From NCBI GenBank assembly GCA_938021455.1, contig CALIGP010000408.1, forward strand, positions 1-10,336: a stretch of 10,336 bases of DNA, written 5' to 3'. This document shows positions 7,741 through 10,336 of the stretch, piece by piece. Position 1 is the stretch's first letter; the number at the start of each line of letters is the position of its first letter. The DNA comes from an uncultured Lewinella sp. GTDB taxonomy: Bacteria; Bacteroidota; Bacteroidia; Chitinophagales; Saprospiraceae. The notes under the pieces are model-generated. The model saw only the letters and a list, made by a program, of their open reading frames with translations. It was not told the DNA's origin and searched no databases. Both the position numbers and the translations under genes were made by a program.

Positions 7741-7815
7741 TCGGGGTACCAGGATTCGAACCTGGGGCCTCCTGCTCCCAAAGCAGGCACGCTAACCGGA
7801 CTGCGCTATACCCCG
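7741..7815 (-). tRNA. tRNA-Pro (anticodon TGG)
   Basis: A complete cloverleaf of 75 nt on the minus strand. The acceptor stem is CGGGGTA with TACCCCG (7809-7815 with 7742-7748). The D arm GCGC/GCGT contains AGTCCGGTTA. The anticodon stem CCTGC/GCAGG encloses loop TTTGGGA, so the anticodon is TGG. The T arm is CCAGG-TTCGAAT-CCTGG and the discriminator base is A. CCA is not encoded (the next bases are CGA), so it must be added after transcription, unlike the neighbouring tRNA-Ser. Confidence 0.97.
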
Positions 7816-7817
7816 AA

Positions 7818-7833
7818 GTGAACCGAAGTTCAC
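7818..7833 (-). other. C(UUCG)G tetraloop hairpin between tRNA genes
   Basis: On the minus strand GTGAAC-TTCG-GTTCAC forms a perfect 6-bp stem with a UUCG loop closed by a C-G pair, the classic extra-stable tetraloop. It fills most of the 29-bp spacer between tRNA-Ser and tRNA-Pro. No T run follows, so it is more likely a processing or folding insulator than a terminator. Confidence 0.7.
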
Positions 7834-7844
7834 ATTTTAATTTG

Positions 7845-7936
7845 TGGCGGAGACGGCGGGATTCGAACCCGCGGTACCCCGTTAAGAGTACGTCGATTTA
7901 GCAAACCGGTGGTTTCAGCCACTCACCCACGTCTCC
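7845..7936 (-). tRNA. tRNA-Ser (anticodon GCT)
   Basis: A type II tRNA on the minus strand, 89 nt plus an encoded CCA (7845-7847). The acceptor stem is GGAGACG/CGTCTCC (7930-7936 with 7849-7855) and the discriminator is G. The D stem is three base pairs, as is usual for serine tRNAs. The anticodon loop is TTGCTAA, giving GCT for AGC/AGU codons. The variable arm is long and folds on GTAC/GTAC. The T arm is GCGGG-TTCGAAT-CCCGC. The anticodon stem is weaker than usual: position 27-43 is C/A and 30-40 is G/U. The gene lies 41 bp downstream of a related broken tRNA half. Confidence 0.96.
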
Positions 7937-7977
7937 GGGTGTAAAATATGTAGTATCCTCTGGCCATTGCTCAAAGG

Positions 7978-8048
7978 GGAGATGATTTAGCAAACCGGAT
8001 GGTTTACCTACGGTGGTCGCTGCGTTCTGCTCAGCCACTCACCTCTCC
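7978..8048 (-). pseudogene. tRNA-Ser 5'-half pseudogene with D-loop insertion
   Basis: Reading the minus strand from 8048, the sequence GGAGAGGTGAGTGGCTGA closely copies the 5' end of the intact tRNA-Ser. It then continues, after about 25 extra bases (GCAGAACGCAG... to ...GTAGGT), with AAACCATCCGGTTTGC and TAAATC, matching the anticodon arm with a GCT anticodon. Similarity stops just after the anticodon loop. There is no variable arm, no TTCGAAT T loop and no encoded CCA. The last bases, TCTCC at 7978-7982, can pair with the initial GGAGA, so the RNA could still close into a stem. It lies between the promoter and the intact tRNA-Ser and should be part of the same primary transcript. Confidence 0.75.
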
Positions 8049-8126
8049 ACATTAAAACTGCTTTGCTAACAACCTTTTGCAGCACAGAAGTTGCATTTGG
8101 GCATGCGTTACTTCCTTAAGCGGTCG

Positions 8127-8158
8127 CAAATTTACGCTATTCCTATCTACATAGGCAA
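8127..8158 (-). promoter_or_regulatory. Promoter of the tRNA unit
   Basis: On the minus strand TAAATTTG (8134-8127) matches the Bacteroidota -7 element TAnnTTTG exactly. A TTG (8158-8156, in GCTTGCC) lies 21 bp upstream as a possible -33 element. Transcription would begin near 8120, about 70 nt before the tRNA-Ser half and in the right direction for both tRNAs. Confidence 0.6.
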
Positions 8159-8373
8159 GCTTACTTGATAATAAATGAAAAGTAATTTGAAAAAATTCTC
8201 ATTAGGCTACGTTTAATCTTGATTCATAGAAGGTTAACTCAAATTAAGGAGTAAAATTTACCGAAATATTTAATTCCAGTGCCTCTCAGCGGGAGAGCCT
8301 TCGTTGAATGTTATAAGCATTTAACCTAGGGTGCTCCGTCGGTCTAGTGATCAGCCTGGCGGATTTTGCCCAC

Positions 8374-8390
8374 AAAACGCGGAGCGTTTT
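8374..8390. terminator. Candidate hairpin terminator downstream of the esterase gene
   Basis: AAAACGC-GGA-GCGTTTT is a perfect 7-bp inverted repeat with a 3-nt spacer, with an extra T on the plus strand after it. Being A/T at the base and G/C at the tip, it resembles a short bidirectional intrinsic terminator. It lies 130 bp past the esterase stop on that gene's strand. Confidence 0.4.
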
Positions 8391-8392
8391 TC

Positions 8393-8432
8393 AAAGCCCC
8401 TCCCCCGTGGGGAGGAGTTGGGGAGGGGGTTT
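8393..8432. repeat. C-rich/G-rich intergenic inverted repeat
   Basis: AAAGCCCCTCCCC at 8393-8405 pairs with GGGGAGGGGGTTT at 8420-8432 except for one G/G mismatch, around a spacer that contains another G-rich run. Repeats of this CCCCTCCCC...GGGGAGGGG kind are common between genes in Bacteroidota genomes (general recollection). It is followed at 8447-8462 by CGACT-GCAGCG-AGTCG, a perfect 5-bp hairpin. The two are likely parts of one dispersed element. Confidence 0.6.
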
Positions 8433-8519
8433 AAGTCAAGCCCGAGCGACTGCAGCGAGTCGAGGGGTACACCCAGGGGCTTTCAATAATAGTTGACAAC
8501 TTAGGTGAACTATCCAAAC

Positions 8520-9962
8520 TCACTCTCCATACTTGGAGTTCCATGATTCGCTGCGTATAGAAAGTATACCTCGATCTGCAAAAAATGTTGATCGAGTACG
8601 AGTTATAAAATTATTAGTATCCTTCTCTTGATAATCAAGTTTTTCAAAACTTCGATCAAGAAGTAGAAGCTTAGCGTTCTTGTCAGACATCCCTCTTGCC
8701 AATGCCCAATTACTCAACCATACTCGTGCTTGGGCATTTGTTAGATTTTGAATTCGCAACTCAAGCCCAAAACTCTCATAAGCCATATGTGTAACAAATT
8801 GATTCCCATAAGAATCAGACTGAACAGTCATACCTACTTGATTGCCTCCATCGTATGGAAATTCAAGTGTGCCAGAAAGATTCAATGTACGCTTAGCGTA
8901 CTGTTCTAGATGTTCTCCTTCCTTAAACACCCCCACCGGACTCAAATAAGCATCAAACACCCACCCACGGCCAATGTCCGACCCGATAAACGTCCATTTC
9001 CCCGAGAGTCCATCGATGACGGTTTCTTCTTCCTGTTGCTGGAGGATGCCCAGGCTGGCGCCATACTCCAGCTTCCCGACGACCGCTGAATCCAGGCTGG
9101 GCGCTGAGCGGATATTCAGCCCGTTCCAGGCATTAGCGAAATGGTAGGGCCTGATCACCGTCGGGTCATACCACTGATCAAAGGCCCGGTTGAGGGCCTC
9201 GTGGAGGATGGTGTTGTGGTCTTCGGCCGGGAGATGGAGGAAGGTGGCGTCCGTCCGGCCTTCGAGCAGGCGGGCGAGCTTTCGGGAGCCGTTGACCATG
9301 ACGGGGTATTCCGTGCCGGCGGAGAGGAAAAGCCGTTGGGGGAGATCCGTCAAAGCCGACGTTAATGAGTCCATACGTTGATAGAGCCCTTCGCGGTCCC
9401 ACCAGAGAGAAGGGCTAATGATGATGTAGTCGTCGTAGTGGCCGGGGTATTTCAGCAAGACTTCCGTAGCCAGGAGGCCGGCGAGGGACTGCCCGACCAG
9501 GGTGCGATGATCAGTAGTCCGGAAGGTGGTTTCGGTCCAGTTCGTCAATTCTTTTTGCAAGAATTCGATAAACCGGGCAGAACCGCCGGTAGTCGGAAAG
9601 TCCGCCCGATCACGCGGATCCGAGCTGGGGTAAGTCATATCCCGTTTTCGGTCGGTGTTGGCAATCCCGACGAGGATGGTCGGCGGCATCATGTGGTGAT
9701 CCTGATAATAGCGAACGAGGCCGGCGACGTGGAAAAAGTCTTCGTTCACGGCGCCGTCCAGCAGGTAAATGACGGGGTATTCTTTAGCCGTAGAATCGGC
9801 GTATCCCCGGGGCAGCAGAACGTTGAGCACCCGGTCTTCTGCCAGCGTTGACGACGGCAAGGTGTATTGCTGCCCGAAGGTGACATCCTTTTGGGCGCGG
9901 ACGCAGGTGCCGAGAATAGTTAACAAAAGCAGGGTTAGGAAGCTTCGCATACGGTGGGCCAT
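8520..9962 (-). CDS. Secreted Fes/IroE/EstD-type esterase with SH3-like domain
   Basis: Predicted exported alpha/beta-hydrolase of the putative esterase family (enterochelin esterase/esterase D type); substrate unknown. From the ATG at 9962 it has 480 residues. The signal peptide (MRSFLTLLLLTILGTCVRAQ) ends near residue 24. The hydrolase domain covers about 25-270: YPVIYLLDG at 62-70, nucleophile elbow GQSLAG with Ser159, SAGTEYP with Glu218 as candidate acid, and AEDHNT with His249. Residues ~275-343 (LNIRSAP ... GRGWVFDAYLSP) look like a bacterial SH3 domain, often cell-wall or ligand binding. The last ~135 residues match no family I recognise. The in-frame ATG at 10070 would add a long basic leader before the signal peptide, so it is rejected; 9950 is a possible alternative start. 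GC content is about 66% at 9181-9360 but only about 38% at 8521-8700, an abrupt change inside one gene. Confidence 0.85.
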   Translation of the reverse strand: MAHRMRSFLTLLLLTILGTCVRAQKDVTFGQQYTLPSSTLAEDRVLNVLLPRGYADSTAKEYPVIYLLDGAVNEDFFHVAGLVRYYQDHHMMPPTILVGIANTDRKRDMTYPSSDPRDRADFPTTGGSARFIEFLQKELTNWTETTFRTTDHRTLVGQSLAGLLATEVLLKYPGHYDDYIIISPSLWWDREGLYQRMDSLTSALTDLPQRLFLSAGTEYPVMVNGSRKLARLLEGRTDATFLHLPAEDHNTILHEALNRAFDQWYDPTVIRPYHFANAWNGLNIRSAPSLDSAVVGKLEYGASLGILQQQEEETVIDGLSGKWTFIGSDIGRGWVFDAYLSPVGVFKEGEHLEQYAKRTLNLSGTLEFPYDGGNQVGMTVQSDSYGNQFVTHMAYESFGLELRIQNLTNAQARVWLSNWALARGMSDKNAKLLLLDRSFEKLDYQEKDTNNFITRTRSTFFADRGILSIRSESWNSKYGE

Positions 9963-10204
9963 GTTAAAATCCGGAGGGCTTAAATTTGGTCTCGCAAGGT
10001 AGCGTTTTGAGCGTACACCAATGCCTATTCTCATGTTACGTTCATTGCTCCTATTTACCCTCCTTTGCACCTGCGGCAGCGCCTGTTGCCTTAGTTGCCG
10101 TTACACTCGCGCAAGCGCTCGGGTATTTCGGAGCGGAGCTCCTCATCCGAGGCCGTCCATTCCCCTTCAACCGTCCCATCTTTTTACGAATTATCCCCGG
10201 ATGA
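9963..10204. other. Upstream region of the esterase gene, no supported gene
   Basis: No protein gene can be supported. A plus-strand reading frame at 10021-10257 begins with a hydrophobic, signal-like stretch (MLRSLLLFTLLCTCGSACC), but the rest looks random. On the minus strand about 30 codons between ~10080 and ~10170 read as acidic, protein-like sequence (EGEWTASDEELRSEIPERL) ending at a stop, but with no start codon and a stop just upstream. The esterase promoter should lie here; TTG then TACCTTG on the minus strand (near 9996-10025) is only a weak match. Confidence 0.4.
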
Positions 10205-10252
10205 GGTACTGTGGACAGTACCAAGGATTTTTCTCCGAAAAATCTATCTTTG
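10205..10252 (+). promoter_or_regulatory. Two perfect palindromes abutting a -7 promoter box
   Basis: GGTACTGT-GG-ACAGTACC (10205-10222) and GATTTTTC-TCC-GAAAAATC (10226-10244) are perfect 8-bp inverted repeats three bases apart. Immediately after them, TATCTTTG at 10245-10252 matches the Bacteroidota TAnnTTTG element exactly. The second palindrome fills the usual -33/-7 spacer, a natural operator position. No clear TTTG -33 box is seen (the bases there are CCAAG), as might be expected of an activated promoter. Confidence 0.45.
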
Positions 10253-10257
10253 AGTAA

Positions 10258-10328
10258 GAAATGGAAGTTCCTCTTTGGAGGATGCTATCCCGTGTACCTC
10301 TAGACTAGTTCTAGGGGTACTTTTTTTT
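10258..10328 (+). ncRNA. Candidate ~70-nt small RNA or leader attenuator
   Basis: If transcription starts 6-7 bases after the TATCTTTG box, the transcript runs from about 10258 to the T run at 10321-10328. It would contain a small hairpin TCCTC-TTTG-GAGGA (10269-10282) and the terminator stem, with no room for a protein longer than a few residues. It could be a free-standing small RNA or the attenuated leader of a gene beyond the window edge. I recognise no RNA family. The start is inferred from the promoter box only. Confidence 0.4.
10294..10328 (+). terminator. Strong intrinsic terminator
   Basis: GTACCTCTAGA (10294-10304) pairs with TCTAGGGGTAC (10310-10320) over 11 bp with one G-U pair and a 5-nt loop CTAGT, followed directly by eight T. 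The T run lies only on the plus strand, so it stops plus-strand transcripts. No plus-strand protein gene precedes it within the window, so something short must be transcribed here, or it serves as a leader attenuator. Confidence 0.85.
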
Positions 10329-10336
10329 CTGTTGAC

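Larger units (their letters stand above)
8159..8519. other. Gene-free stretch, AT-rich then palindromic
   Basis: No credible gene on either strand. 8160-8280 is strongly AT-rich. 8283-8297 can form a short CTCTC/GAGAG hairpin. From 8374 onward the DNA turns into a cluster of palindromes and C/G-rich repeats, listed separately. The 3' end of the esterase gene lies at 8520, so some of these hairpins may act as its transcription stop. Confidence 0.6.

Noticed and set aside
9378..9851. A 157-codon plus-strand frame opposite the esterase
   Set aside because: Antisense to the catalytic domain of the esterase; it arises from the high GC content there.
9981..9988. TAAATTTG on the plus strand as a promoter
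   Set aside because: It matches the -7 consensus but has no upstream -33 box, lies in the esterase leader, and precedes no supported gene.
10021..10257. A 78-codon plus-strand frame with a hydrophobic start resembling a signal peptide or small toxin
   Set aside because: After residue 25 the sequence is low-quality and basic, it reads through both palindromes and the promoter box, and there is no ribosome binding site; not enough to call a gene.

Overview
The window looks like chromosomal DNA of a member of the Bacteroidota, probably a Saprospiria/Lewinella-like marine or aquatic relative (inference). The signs are: matches to the Bacteroidota -7 promoter element TAnnTTTG, almost no Shine-Dalgarno sequences before starts, A/T-rich stretches just upstream of ATG codons, heptad-repeat intergenic hairpins, a lipoprotein sulfatase, and a DUF1028-TPR protein. 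No phage, transposase, CRISPR or plasmid gene is visible.

Layout. On the minus strand, 52-1305 is metK (S-adenosylmethionine synthetase). It lies downstream of a lipoprotein sulfatase (1474-3009), and a 76-bp element of ten 7-bp repeats that folds into a long hairpin sits between them. A plus-strand operon follows: a fatty acid hydroxylase/sterol desaturase family membrane protein (3300-4358), a Tat-exported molybdopterin sulfite-oxidase-family protein (4406-5722) and a membrane-anchored monoheme cytochrome c (5725-6219). The last two fit a periplasmic sulfite:cytochrome c oxidoreductase of the SorAB type. A convergent minus-strand gene (6228-7460) encodes a secreted DUF1028 protein with TPR repeats.

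Next comes a minus-strand tRNA unit, read from high to low coordinates: a consensus-like promoter near 8127-8158, a broken tRNA-Ser-like 5' half (7978-8048), tRNA-Ser(GCT) (7845-7936), a C(UUCG)G hairpin, tRNA-Pro(TGG) (7741-7815) and an intrinsic terminator (7704-7738). Part of the terminator is repeated about 93 bp further on. A gene-free stretch (8159-8519) carries palindromic, C/G-rich intergenic repeats. The minus-strand gene 8520-9962 encodes a secreted esterase of the Fes/IroE/EstD type with an SH3-like domain and an AT-rich, unrecognised C-terminal part. The right end (9963-10336) has no convincing protein gene. It does hold two perfect palindromes, a -7-like box and a strong plus-strand terminator, together a candidate small RNA or leader attenuator.

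Most of the window is ordinary gene content. The parts most worth a second look are the hydroxylase-SorAB operon (possibly tied to sulfonolipid or sulfite metabolism), the tRNA-Ser half with a D-loop insertion, the heptad hairpin, the compositionally mosaic esterase, and the structured cassette at the right edge.
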